This document shows positions 25,030 through 34,028 of a stretch of DNA of 64,000 nt, piece by piece (positions within the stretch are counted from its first letter, which is position 1; every line of letters starts with the position of its first letter). Below the pieces are notes generated by a model, which did no database searches, had not been told where the DNA came from, and worked only from the letters and a program-made list of their open reading frames with translations. The stretch spans positions 1 to 64,000 of the forward strand of contig CABVRQ010000004.1 in NCBI GenBank assembly GCA_902500695.1, given 5' to 3'. This DNA comes from an uncultured Nitrospira sp. (GTDB taxonomy: Bacteria; Nitrospirota; Nitrospiria; Nitrospirales; UBA8639). A program made the position numbers and the translations under genes.

Positions 25030-27447
25030 TTCAATCACGGTCACCCCGTCTCCTCCCTCGGATGGATCTCCCGCTCGAAAGCTTTTGATATAGGGAGAAG
25101 ATTGACAAAGATTTCGAATTCCTATTTTGAGTGCGCCAGAGCCCTGGCCATGAATGACTTTAAGATATTTGGCTTGGGTGACCAAGGCATGGTCTAGGGC
25201 CGCAAGCGTCATCTCCATCGCATCGTCAAAACGGAACCCACGAATAACCAATTCCTGTTGATAGAGCCCTGTTTCCTGGTCTAAGGCTGGGGAACCCAGA
25301 TCAGTGGAAATTGTGGACAGAGATCGCTTCCCACCCAATTGTTGTTGACCCGACAAGGGTTTATTACCCGGCGAAGGTGTGGCTCGACGTATGGCAGAAG
25401 GGGCTGTTTTAATTGTCCGAGTACCCACACGAATAGATACCTGTCTTTTTCCCTCAAGACTTTCCTGCAAGATCCCTACAGTCCCCAGCGCATTAATTTC
25501 TACCAGGTCCCCTTCATGCAGTGGTTCAGATGATACCCATGAATTATTTGGGAGGTGAGAAAGTATTTCCTGATTAAGCGTGCTTATCGTTTGTTGGATA
25601 GATTTCATCTTGGAAAGAGTTTTGTCCTTTTTTAAGTCGTTCACAATTTGATTCAGATGCCGTTGTGCTTTGGAAAATTCTTTTTGCCATTGTTTTCGAT
25701 ATCGTTGGCGATCTTCCTGTTCCTGGACTGTCAATTGGTCGCGAGTCACTTGCGCCTCCTCAAGCAAGCGTTGGGCTTCTTGACGAAGATATTGAGCCTG
25801 CTCACATTCACGTTCCAATCGAGTGTGCGTGTCCTGCAGAGCTCTAAAGATGGCATCAAGATCAAAGTCTTGCCGTTGGATTAAAAACTTGGCAGACTGA
25901 ATGATTGTCGAATCCAATCCTAATCGTCCGGCAATATCCAGGGCTGAAGACCCCCCAGGAATTCCGTCGATGAGCCGGTATGTTGGAGCGAGGGTGATCA
26001 GATCAAATTCCTGACTGGCATTCCGAACATGAGGATTTCGAAAGGCAAGAGTTTTCAAGGCGGGGTAATGAGTGGTCGCGACAATCGTACATCCTAATTC
26101 GCAAAGACGGGTTAAGAGCGCTTCGGCTAATGCAGCGCCCTCAATGGGATCAGTCGAGCTGCCCACTTCATCGAGAAGGACAAGAGCATCACGGTTCGCT
26201 GGCTCCCCTGGCAATCCGATATTTTTTAATAATGCAATCATGTTGAGGATATGGCCAGAAAAACTGGATACATCTTTACTGAGATCTTGAGAATCTCCGA
26301 TATCCGCATACACCTGCCCATAAAGTGCCATATGAGAATCAGGGTCACAAGTTGGGTGAAGTCCGACTTTCACCATCATCGCGAACAAGCCCACCAGCTT
26401 CAATGACACCGTCTTCCCGCCCGCATTCGGTCCAGAAATGATGAGAACTGAGGTGTCGCCCTCAATCCGAATGGAGTTGGGTATGACCTCGTCCTTGGTC
26501 AACGCCAAGAGTGGATGCCTGGCTTGCCGCAGATCAATACCATGTCCTTGGTTAAGGTGAATGGGAGAGCCATGCGTTCTGATGCTTAATCGTGCTTTGG
26601 CCATGAGACAATCAAGATCGGCCAGGCAGGACAAATTTTCACGGATGGCCCAAACATGCTCAGCCACAAAGGCGGACAAATCTTGCAGTATATGCCGTTC
26701 CTCTTGAGCCACCTCCAAGTCGTTAAATTTAATTGAATTATTTAATTCGATCAAATGGCGAGGCTCAATAAACACCGTAGCTCCACTACCGGAAATGTCA
26801 TGGACAATCCCATCAATCGCGTGTTGGCGTTCGGCTTTTATCGGAATTACATATCGATTCTCACGTTCTGCAAAGTACCGTCCTTGAAGGAGATCTTCAT
26901 ATTCTTGCGAAGCCAACATCCCTTCCAACTGTCGTCGCATTGTTTGACCGAGATCCTGCCGTTTTCGGATTAATTGATAGAGCTCAGGACTCGCCGATTC
27001 CCGCAGATGGCCGTTGTGATCAATGCATGAATCAAGCATTTGCTTAACCCACGCCAGATCTTGAAGGTTCAAGGAACGAGTTCTGATCCTCGGCAACGAG
27101 GAGCCATGAATCTGCAAGTGCTGTCTGACCGTATGCCCAAGGCCTAAGACCAAACTAATATCTCGCAGGTCCGGTCCTTCCAGCATTCCTTCTTTTTCAG
27201 CTCGTGCCAGCACATGACGGATATCGGGAAACACCAGGGAGGGCAGAGGATGGGCACCCTCGAGAATGTGAACCATTTCTGTAGTTTCTTGTTGTTGAAT
27301 CCGTGCAGTCTCAAGGTCAGATGCAAAGGCGAGGGTATGACAGCAGGCCTCCCCTAACGAGGAGGCAGCTTCCTTGGCAAGGCAGTTGATTAAAACAGGC
27401 CATTCCAAGACCTGTTCTGTGTGTTGGACCATGGGGGATACTATCAT
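25021..27447 (-). CDS. mutS2: endonuclease MutS2
   Basis: This MutS homologue suppresses homologous recombination or acts on stalled ribosomes, depending on species. It lacks the mismatch-reading N-domain. The ATPase has Walker A ISGPNAGGKTVSLK (residues about 330-343) and the Walker B region VLLDEVGSSTDPIEGAAL. A coiled-coil stretch at about 520-620 and a KOW-like segment follow. The C-terminal Smr domain has the nuclease-type block LKVIHGQGSGALKIGIRN. The length of 808 is normal. It is convergent and overlapping with queG. Confidence 0.93.
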   Translation of the reverse strand: MIVSPMVQHTEQVLEWPVLINCLAKEAASSLGEACCHTLAFASDLETARIQQQETTEMVHILEGAHPLPSLVFPDIRHVLARAEKEGMLEGPDLRDISLVLGLGHTVRQHLQIHGSSLPRIRTRSLNLQDLAWVKQMLDSCIDHNGHLRESASPELYQLIRKRQDLGQTMRRQLEGMLASQEYEDLLQGRYFAERENRYVIPIKAERQHAIDGIVHDISGSGATVFIEPRHLIELNNSIKFNDLEVAQEERHILQDLSAFVAEHVWAIRENLSCLADLDCLMAKARLSIRTHGSPIHLNQGHGIDLRQARHPLLALTKDEVIPNSIRIEGDTSVLIISGPNAGGKTVSLKLVGLFAMMVKVGLHPTCDPDSHMALYGQVYADIGDSQDLSKDVSSFSGHILNMIALLKNIGLPGEPANRDALVLLDEVGSSTDPIEGAALAEALLTRLCELGCTIVATTHYPALKTLAFRNPHVRNASQEFDLITLAPTYRLIDGIPGGSSALDIAGRLGLDSTIIQSAKFLIQRQDFDLDAIFRALQDTHTRLERECEQAQYLRQEAQRLLEEAQVTRDQLTVQEQEDRQRYRKQWQKEFSKAQRHLNQIVNDLKKDKTLSKMKSIQQTISTLNQEILSHLPNNSWVSSEPLHEGDLVEINALGTVGILQESLEGKRQVSIRVGTRTIKTAPSAIRRATPSPGNKPLSGQQQLGGKRSLSTISTDLGSPALDQETGLYQQELVIRGFRFDDAMEMTLAALDHALVTQAKYLKVIHGQGSGALKIGIRNLCQSSPYIKSFRAGDPSEGGDGVTVIELR

Positions 27448-27608
27448 AGGGGATCAGGATAAAAAGACGTTTCTAGCGATGCAGGTTTTGAATTTAGCCG
27501 AGCCATAAAAAATGAGTGAAAAAGAAAGATGGAAGGATAAAAAAGCGAAAGGTCCCTGGCAAGTAATACACTGCCAAAGTGGAGATAAACTGAGAGCCCG
27601 GCACATCT

Positions 27609-28025
27609 CTACTTTTTCATGGAGTCAACGGAAAGCTTGAGATCCTCAATGGCCTTTTGAATGTTTTCCTTGATGTCCTGCCATGCTGTTTCACTATTGT
27701 CACGAAGTTGCTCAATACGCGGAATGAGGGTATCTTGTTGTTTTTTGAAATTCTCGAGTTGGGCTTGAAGTTTGGCTCGAGTTTTTTCTTGCAGCTCGAT
27801 GCTTTGATCCCGGAGCTTCTGTATTTGTGTTTCTAAATCTGTAATTTGTTTATTCAGATTCTCGGTGGAAAAATCCTCACCTCCAGCTGCGACCGGTCCT
27901 GGTCTCTTGACGGCTGAATCTTCTGCCGAAACAAATGTCACGTCGATTCCCAGGAATAGACAGGCAATAACCCATCCCAGTATAAAGACGGCACCTCTGA
28001 GTTTTTGCAAAAAGGCTTGTTGCAT
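27609..28025 (-). CDS. exported coiled-coil protein, 138 residues
   Basis: A signal sequence (LRGAVFILGWVIACLFLGI) is followed by a mature part that is almost all heptad-like helix from about residue 50 (ITDLETQIQKLRDQSIELQ). AAAGGA lies before the ATG. There are no catalytic motifs. It is probably a periplasmic structural or scaffold protein. It diverges from the 411-residue unknown across a 170-bp gap that must hold both promoters. Confidence 0.6.
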   Translation of the reverse strand: MQQAFLQKLRGAVFILGWVIACLFLGIDVTFVSAEDSAVKRPGPVAAGGEDFSTENLNKQITDLETQIQKLRDQSIELQEKTRAKLQAQLENFKKQQDTLIPRIEQLRDNSETAWQDIKENIQKAIEDLKLSVDSMKK

Positions 28026-28195
28026 ATTAAATCCTTTCTTTCAAAAACGCTGTTTTCTCGCAAGCTCAAACTTGATGCTTCTCATTGTCATCAAAACAAC
28101 AGAGTTTCCCAAAAAAATTGGATTAAACTTCATACGATACCTTGCTCCAATCACGAACATACCTTACAATTCCCTCCCGTAAAATAAGGATTCCT

Positions 28196-29431
28196 ATGAC
28201 TCAAGAAGACGCTCGCGCCTATCTCAACTATCTACTTACCCTCCATCTACGCCAGGAGGAAGCATTTGGTCCGTTAGGTTTAGCATTTGTGAAAGAAAAC
28301 GATCTGAGCAAATTATCCCTCCTCCCTGAGGAACAATTTAATTTATTGATGGCTATAGCAACAGTCTTTTCTGCCGAACCAAAACGCTACACAACGAAAC
28401 TAGAGTTATTGCAAAAAGCCTACCAAATTTTACCGAACACACGCTATAACGACCCTGAATTAGGCCGTGACCTGGAACATTTGATCAAAAAAACCCAAAG
28501 CGATCTTCAACGTTACAATGACGCAATGAAGGTGGCCCGGTCACAATCCCCAGATCGACAAAGCTTAATTGTCGAAACTGATGTCCCTGAATATTTCCTC
28601 GAAACGGCTCAAAAGCGGGCTTCCACCTATTACCAGGAAAAATACCGATTAACCAAAGAGGCAAAAACTGCCCAGCATTTTGGCGGGGCGGCGAAAAAGT
28701 TTGAACCAGACAACCTTGCGATCCACAAGGAATTTCCCGGTGCCTGCGCTCCCTTTATCAATGCCCGGACTAATGCCTTTCATATTGTGTTACCATTTGA
28801 CTTAAAAATTAGTCGAAGCCCGGAAGAGCCATTGGAAGCCGGGATTCGAATTTTTTATGGAAAAATTGGATATTCATTTCCCTTGCGCTATGAGATGGGG
28901 AAATTATGCAGTTACCATGACGGCCAAGTGCTGGATGTGGACCTCCGCGATCCTAATCTTATCTTTTTCTCTGTATCGGCTATTAAGGACCCTGAGTTTA
29001 TCATTCAAGCCTCTCAAACCGACCCCTCTCTCCCACCAGATTTGGTCTATCCTATGACCGTGTTAGAACATGCCGGTAGTTTGGGGCCGTTTATTCAGGT
29101 CAGTTGTAACATCAAGGTGTGGTTTGATGCCTCTATGGTTTCGCTCCTCATTCAAGGGGCACCGGATCTACCTGATTATGGGTTGCAAGGGGGGGCGGGT
29201 CTCATGACCAGAACGTACGCTTCCGATAAAGTTGAATCATATGTGCACAATTTATCCCAACCCTGGCAAGAAGGCTTGAGTTTTAATTTCGTGAATCTCC
29301 ACCTTCAATTAAGCCATGGCATTGACAGTGCCGTTATACCATTTGGAACACCGATTTTTTCTGTATATCCGGTGTTCAATCGACAGAGCTACCGTTTTAT
29401 TGACCGACGAACGATGGACCAGACTCCCTAG
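28196..29431 (+). CDS. unknown protein of 411 residues
   Basis: I do not recognise this protein. The first half is helical and charged (residues 1-170), and the second half looks beta-rich with blocks such as INARTNAFHIVLPFDLKISR, IRIFYGKIGYSFPLRYEMG and IQVSCNIKVWFDASMVSLL. There is no signal peptide or membrane segment. I chose the ATG with AAGGA seven bases upstream; an in-frame start 54 bases earlier lacks a site. It could be a two-domain cytoplasmic binding protein. rlpA follows within about 105 bp on the same strand. Confidence 0.65.
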   Translation: MTQEDARAYLNYLLTLHLRQEEAFGPLGLAFVKENDLSKLSLLPEEQFNLLMAIATVFSAEPKRYTTKLELLQKAYQILPNTRYNDPELGRDLEHLIKKTQSDLQRYNDAMKVARSQSPDRQSLIVETDVPEYFLETAQKRASTYYQEKYRLTKEAKTAQHFGGAAKKFEPDNLAIHKEFPGACAPFINARTNAFHIVLPFDLKISRSPEEPLEAGIRIFYGKIGYSFPLRYEMGKLCSYHDGQVLDVDLRDPNLIFFSVSAIKDPEFIIQASQTDPSLPPDLVYPMTVLEHAGSLGPFIQVSCNIKVWFDASMVSLLIQGAPDLPDYGLQGGAGLMTRTYASDKVESYVHNLSQPWQEGLSFNFVNLHLQLSHGIDSAVIPFGTPIFSVYPVFNRQSYRFIDRRTMDQTP

Positions 29432-29535
29432 AAGTACTGACCATCTTGGTGGGTCCCTGGGTCTCATGGTGCGTCCCCAATATCATCCAACTCGATAAAA
29501 GTGCTTCCTTCACCAAAAAGTTGGGAATACGTGTA

Positions 29536-30210
29536 ATGCAATTTCGTGGTTCACCGGCTGGAAGGATCTGCCTCCTCCTGGCTTTCCTGCTCATGGCCGG
29601 ATGCGCTGGAGCTGGCCATTCCCGTACTGAGCCAATGACCTCAGGAACTTTTCAACGGGGAGTGGCTTCCTGGTATGGTCCAAGTTTTCATGGTAATCCG
29701 ACTGCCAACGGTGAACCCTATGACATGTGGGCACTCACTGCCGCACATCGTACGCTTCCCTTTGGCACACGGGTCTTCGTTCAAAGTGTCGAAACTGGGA
29801 AATCCGTGACCGTTCGCATCAATGATCGTGGTCCTTTTATTCGGGGTCGGATCATTGATCTGTCCTATGAAGCTGCCAGGGAGTTGGCCATGATTGGAAG
29901 AGGAACGGAGAACGTCAGTTTAACAATCCTCGAATCCCCAAACGCCAGTTCCGGCTATATGTCGAAGGGAGAGGCTGCTAGTTATTGGGTGCAGATAGGC
30001 TCCTTCACGACTTTAACCCAAGCGGTTTCCTTACAGGAACAATTGGCCAATCAATATCCCAATATACGATTGACGACCGTGGACCTTCCATCCGGCCAAT
30101 GGCACCGTGTTCAGGTTGGGACATATCCCTCTGAGCAAAAGGCAAAAATCGTGGCGATAGAACTAGAAAAAGAATTCGATCTCGATCCTCTTCTAATTCA
30201 GGGTAACTAA
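29536..30210 (+). CDS. rlpA: RlpA-type septal-ring lytic transglycosylase with SPOR domain
   Basis: RlpA is an outer-membrane lipoprotein that cleaves denuded glycan strands at the division septum. The start chosen gives a short signal peptide ending LLMAGC, an imperfect lipobox; a TTG 90 bases upstream would bury it. The double-psi beta-barrel domain has GVASWYGPSFHGNPTANGE, TAAHRTLPFGTRVFV and VRINDRGPFIRGRIIDLSY with the catalytic Asp. The C-terminal SPOR domain (residues about 150-224) has YWVQIGSFTTLTQAVSLQEQ and WHRVQVGTYPSEQKA. The neighbours do not include other division genes. Confidence 0.9.
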   Translation: MQFRGSPAGRICLLLAFLLMAGCAGAGHSRTEPMTSGTFQRGVASWYGPSFHGNPTANGEPYDMWALTAAHRTLPFGTRVFVQSVETGKSVTVRINDRGPFIRGRIIDLSYEAARELAMIGRGTENVSLTILESPNASSGYMSKGEAASYWVQIGSFTTLTQAVSLQEQLANQYPNIRLTTVDLPSGQWHRVQVGTYPSEQKAKIVAIELEKEFDLDPLLIQGN

Positions 30211-30460
30211 CTGAAATAAAAGAGCTAATATGATAATTTATCCAGTTTAATTGCCTTAAACCTGTGCCCTATGGTACTTTGGACCCAAGCAAGCAGTGAG
30301 GGCTCAAAACCTCTCATCAACAATGAGACGTTTGGCCTTATTATGAATCCCTCTCAAACTCTTCTGATACCAACTTCCTCCAAGACCAGACTACGAGATC
30401 TTGCAGCTAATTCTGCTGTAACGACATATTTTTGTCACGTCGGAGCTCGTTAATCCCTCT

Positions 30461-31735
30461 ATGGATTTTATCGCCGTCCTTATTTGTCTAGGACTTTCCG
30501 CTTTTTTCTCTGGCGCCGAGATCGCTTTTTTTTCAATAACGGAAAGCCGGTTGAAAGCCCTGGCCGATGAAGGTCATAAAGGGGCAAAACTTGCCCTGAA
30601 ATTACGGTCGAATCCACAACGACTTCTCTCGACCATTCTGATTGGCAATAATTTGGTCAATATTATGGCGGCCTCCATGGCTACCTTGATTGCCATCCGC
30701 ATGTTTGGTTCTGAGGCTGTAGCTGTGGCTACGGGTCTCTTAACCTTTATGGTTCTCTTATTCGGCGAGATTGTACCCAAAACGCTCTGTGCAAAATATT
30801 CCGAAACGGCCGTGCAATTACTGGCTTACCCTATCTATCTCCTAGAACAACTATTCTTTCCTTTTCTCTATTTCTTGGAACCGTTTATATTAAAACTAAC
30901 CGGGGGTCGTGGGTTAACCGTGCCGTTTATTACGGAAGAAGAACTTAAGATCATGCTCGATGCCGGAGGTAAAGCGGGGGTCTTAGAGACGGATGAAGTG
31001 AGAATGATTAAAAACGTGTTTGATTTCAATGACGTGACGGCTGAAGATGCCATGACTCCAAGAATATATATGTTCGCTCTCGATGGTAATCAAACACTGG
31101 GAGAAGCACGGGAAGAGTTATTTAAAGCGAAATATTCACGGATCCCCATTTACGAAGGAAATCCCGATAATATCACCGCCATTCTCTATCGGAATCATGC
31201 CTTGATGGAACTGGCTCAAAGTCATACAAACCTTACCCTCAAATCATTTGCGAAACCGGCATTGTTCATTCCCTCTACCAAAACGGCTGATGATTTATTG
31301 CGGCAATTCCAACAAGAAAAACGGCATATTGCGATTGTGGTCAATGAATTTGGTGGAGTGATGGGTTTAATTACCGTCGAAGACCTTCTTGAAGAAGTGG
31401 TAGGAGAAATTCTGGATGAAGGCGATCTTCACGAAGAATGGATTCGCCGGACAGGAAAAAATCAAATTTTAGTGGATGGCCGGACTGAAGTTCGACGTAT
31501 CAATGAATTTCTTAAAGTCGAATTAGATGAAGAAGAGCAAAATACCATTAGCGGGCTCATCCTAGAAGAGCTAGGACATATTCCCGCTATTGGCGAAAAG
31601 GTTGAAACTGACGGCTGCCTCCTCGTGGTACATGACGCAGATGAACGCTCAATCAAAAGCGTGCAGATCATCAAGGAAGAGCCTGTTCCGGAAACCCCTC
31701 CCACCGAACCGTCTACCGTGTCTTCAGAATCCTAA
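30461..31735 (+). CDS. CNNM/CorC-HlyC family membrane protein with CBS pair
   Basis: The protein has the layout of the YfjD/CorB family. A DUF21 membrane domain has about four segments (FFSGAEIAFFSITESRLKAL, ATGLLTFMVLLFGEIVPKT). Two CBS domains follow at residues about 200-320 (DAMTPRIYMFALDG, HIAIVVNEFGGVMGLITVED). A C-terminal CorC/HlyC domain begins at about 335. Relatives move or help export Mg2+ or Co2+, and some were named haemolysins. TTG or GTG alternatives are not needed; the ATG at the listed position fits the family start. It ends convergent with ligA. Confidence 0.88.
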   Translation: MDFIAVLICLGLSAFFSGAEIAFFSITESRLKALADEGHKGAKLALKLRSNPQRLLSTILIGNNLVNIMAASMATLIAIRMFGSEAVAVATGLLTFMVLLFGEIVPKTLCAKYSETAVQLLAYPIYLLEQLFFPFLYFLEPFILKLTGGRGLTVPFITEEELKIMLDAGGKAGVLETDEVRMIKNVFDFNDVTAEDAMTPRIYMFALDGNQTLGEAREELFKAKYSRIPIYEGNPDNITAILYRNHALMELAQSHTNLTLKSFAKPALFIPSTKTADDLLRQFQQEKRHIAIVVNEFGGVMGLITVEDLLEEVVGEILDEGDLHEEWIRRTGKNQILVDGRTEVRRINEFLKVELDEEEQNTISGLILEELGHIPAIGEKVETDGCLLVVHDADERSIKSVQIIKEEPVPETPPTEPSTVSSES

Positions 31736-31889
31736 CAAAGACTTCTGATTTATTTTCCTTTGTCCTGCTGATACACCTTCATGTGGTCTCCCCTTATCAT
31801 TGCAGCCAAGAGATTGCTCTATCCCTTTTGTGGTCACTCATTCTATTTCCTGGTGAGATAAAACCCTCTTAGATTATTCGATAGAAATT

Positions 31890-34028
31890 TTACTCATTGG
31901 AGGATGAAGGTTCAAGGTTCCCGGACTGACTGAATAAGGAGAATTCATTTTCGTCAATTATCTGCACTCCTAATTTTGTGGCACTGTCATATTTAGAACC
32001 GGGGTCTTCGCCGGCTATGAGGTAATCAGTCTGTTTACTCACGCTGGTTGTGACACGTCCTCCCAATTCTTCAATTCTGCGTTTCGCCTCCTGACGGGAA
32101 TAGCCTTTTAACGTTCCGGTTAGCACAAAAATCTTCCCCCTTAGCGGTTGAGCATGAAGCTCCGACATATTGGTTTCCTGTTGAACCCGAACCCCCAATG
32201 ATTCCATGTGTTGCCAAACAATCAAATTGCGTGATTCTTGAAAAAAATGAATCAAGCTCGCGGCAATCTCTGGTCCAATGTCACGGATTAGCAAAAGTTC
32301 TTCTTCGGTAGCTCTCCTCAAATTGTCGAGCGACACAAATTCCTTGGCCAGGATCCTGGCGATGTGAGTCCCCACATGACGTATACCGAGGCCGATCAAA
32401 AGGCGCGAGAAGGGAACGTCCTTACTCTTTTCTATTTCTCCTAAAAGTTGCCTCGCGGATTTGTCTGCAAAACCTTCCAATTGAAGAAGATCATCGACGC
32501 CTAAGGTATACAGATCGGATAAATCCTTGACGAAGCCCTTGTCGACCAACTGTGCCACCGTTTTTTTTCCAAGCCCTTCGATATTCAAAGCACTCTTTGA
32601 CGCAAAATGTTCAAGTGATCCCTTCAGTTGCGCTGAACACACCGTTTGGCCCGTACAATACAGAATTGGTCCTTCCTGGATGGTATGTGATTGGCAAACA
32701 GGACATATTGCTGGCGGTTGAAAAGGAGCCCCACGCTCTTCACCCGGGACAGGCACTCGTTCCACCACATCCGGAATAACGTCCCCTGCCCGCTCGACTT
32801 TTACGGTATCACCCACCCGCACATCTTTACGGGCCACTTCTTCCACGTTATGCAATGAGGCCCGGCTCACCGTCACACCACCGATTTCCACCGGGTCCAA
32901 TAAGGCAATGGGTGTGAGTGCCCCTGTCCGACCGACCGACATGGCAATATCCTGAACTTTGGTCAGTTCTTTCCTTGGAGGAAACTTGAAGGCGATGGCC
33001 CATCGGGGACTTCGTGATTTTTCACCGAGAGTCTTTTGCCAATCGAACCGGTCAATTTTGATGACGATGCCGTCAATTTCGAATGGCAAGACATCCCGTT
33101 TTTCAAACATCTCACGATGAAATTCCATAGCTTCCTGAATGGAGGGACAGTGCCGGCGAAATTGAGGGATGGGCAATCCCCATGCATTCAGGCATGTGAC
33201 GGCTTCAAAATGGGTGCTGGGCCTTTTTGGCCCGGGACTCATGAAATCGTAGCAGATGATTGTCAGCGGGCGGGTCGCAGTAATGGCCGGATCCAATTGG
33301 CGTAATGTTCCGGATGACGCATTGCGCGGATTGGCAAAGGGTTCTTCACCTTGCTCAGTCAGACGTCGATTTAATTGGTGGAAATCGGGGAGCTTCATAA
33401 ACACCTCCCCACGCACCACCACATGGGAGGGATAGGTCCCGCCTTCTTTCAACTGTAATGGTAGGGCGCGTATGGTACGAAGATTGTGCGTCACGTCCTC
33501 CCCTATTGCGCCATTTCCCCTCGTTGCCCCTCGGACAAATATGCCATTCTCATAAGTGAGTGCAACAGATAACCCATCGTATTTGGGTTCAGCCGTATAG
33601 ATTGGCTGGTTCACTTCCAGTTCCCGGCAAATCCTCTGATCAAAAGCCAATACACTCTCTTCATCCATTTCCGAATCCAAACTGAGAAGAGGAAATTCGT
33701 GGGGAATTTTACTAAATTGGACAAGAGGCGCCCCCCCGACCCGTTGGGTTGGCGAATCAGGTGTCCTTAAGTCCGGGTATTGGTTCTCTAAGGCTTGCAA
33801 CTCCCGAAAGAGCTGGTCATATTCACCATCAGAGATTTCGGATCGGCTTTGAACATAATACAATTCATCATGCCAACGGATGGCGTGCTTCAACTCTTCT
33901 AGCTTCCGTCGAACATTTGCGGATGGCGCGGCAGGACCTGGAGGAGTCTTGGCAGGACTCTCTTCTCCCGTCTCGCCAGGATTATTCCCGAATAAATTTG
34001 GCTGCATAACTTCGGATGTCGTGTCCAT
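31890..34028 (-). CDS. ligA: NAD-dependent DNA ligase
   Basis: LigA seals nicks in DNA using NAD+. Domains in order: Ia (DELYYVQSRSEISDGEYDQL), adenylation with the lysine motif KYDGLSVAL (residues about 146-154), OB fold, a Cys4 zinc finger (CPVCQSHTIQEG, YCTGQTVC), four helix-hairpin-helix units (LNIEGLGKKTVAQLVDKGF and others) and a C-terminal BRCT (LRGKIFVLTGTLKGYSRQEA). The first 45 residues are a Pro/Ala-rich extension. The start overlaps the end of the upstream gene by 47 bp; a second ATG seven codons in shortens this to 26 bp. Confidence 0.96.
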   Translation of the reverse strand: MDTTSEVMQPNLFGNNPGETGEESPAKTPPGPAAPSANVRRKLEELKHAIRWHDELYYVQSRSEISDGEYDQLFRELQALENQYPDLRTPDSPTQRVGGAPLVQFSKIPHEFPLLSLDSEMDEESVLAFDQRICRELEVNQPIYTAEPKYDGLSVALTYENGIFVRGATRGNGAIGEDVTHNLRTIRALPLQLKEGGTYPSHVVVRGEVFMKLPDFHQLNRRLTEQGEEPFANPRNASSGTLRQLDPAITATRPLTIICYDFMSPGPKRPSTHFEAVTCLNAWGLPIPQFRRHCPSIQEAMEFHREMFEKRDVLPFEIDGIVIKIDRFDWQKTLGEKSRSPRWAIAFKFPPRKELTKVQDIAMSVGRTGALTPIALLDPVEIGGVTVSRASLHNVEEVARKDVRVGDTVKVERAGDVIPDVVERVPVPGEERGAPFQPPAICPVCQSHTIQEGPILYCTGQTVCSAQLKGSLEHFASKSALNIEGLGKKTVAQLVDKGFVKDLSDLYTLGVDDLLQLEGFADKSARQLLGEIEKSKDVPFSRLLIGLGIRHVGTHIARILAKEFVSLDNLRRATEEELLLIRDIGPEIAASLIHFFQESRNLIVWQHMESLGVRVQQETNMSELHAQPLRGKIFVLTGTLKGYSRQEAKRRIEELGGRVTTSVSKQTDYLIAGEDPGSKYDSATKLGVQIIDENEFSLFSQSGNLEPSSSNE

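Noticed and set aside
30271..30453. 60-residue frame between rlpA and the CNNM gene
   Set aside because: No ribosome binding site and no protein-like composition. It sits in a 250-bp gap that probably holds the promoter of the next gene.
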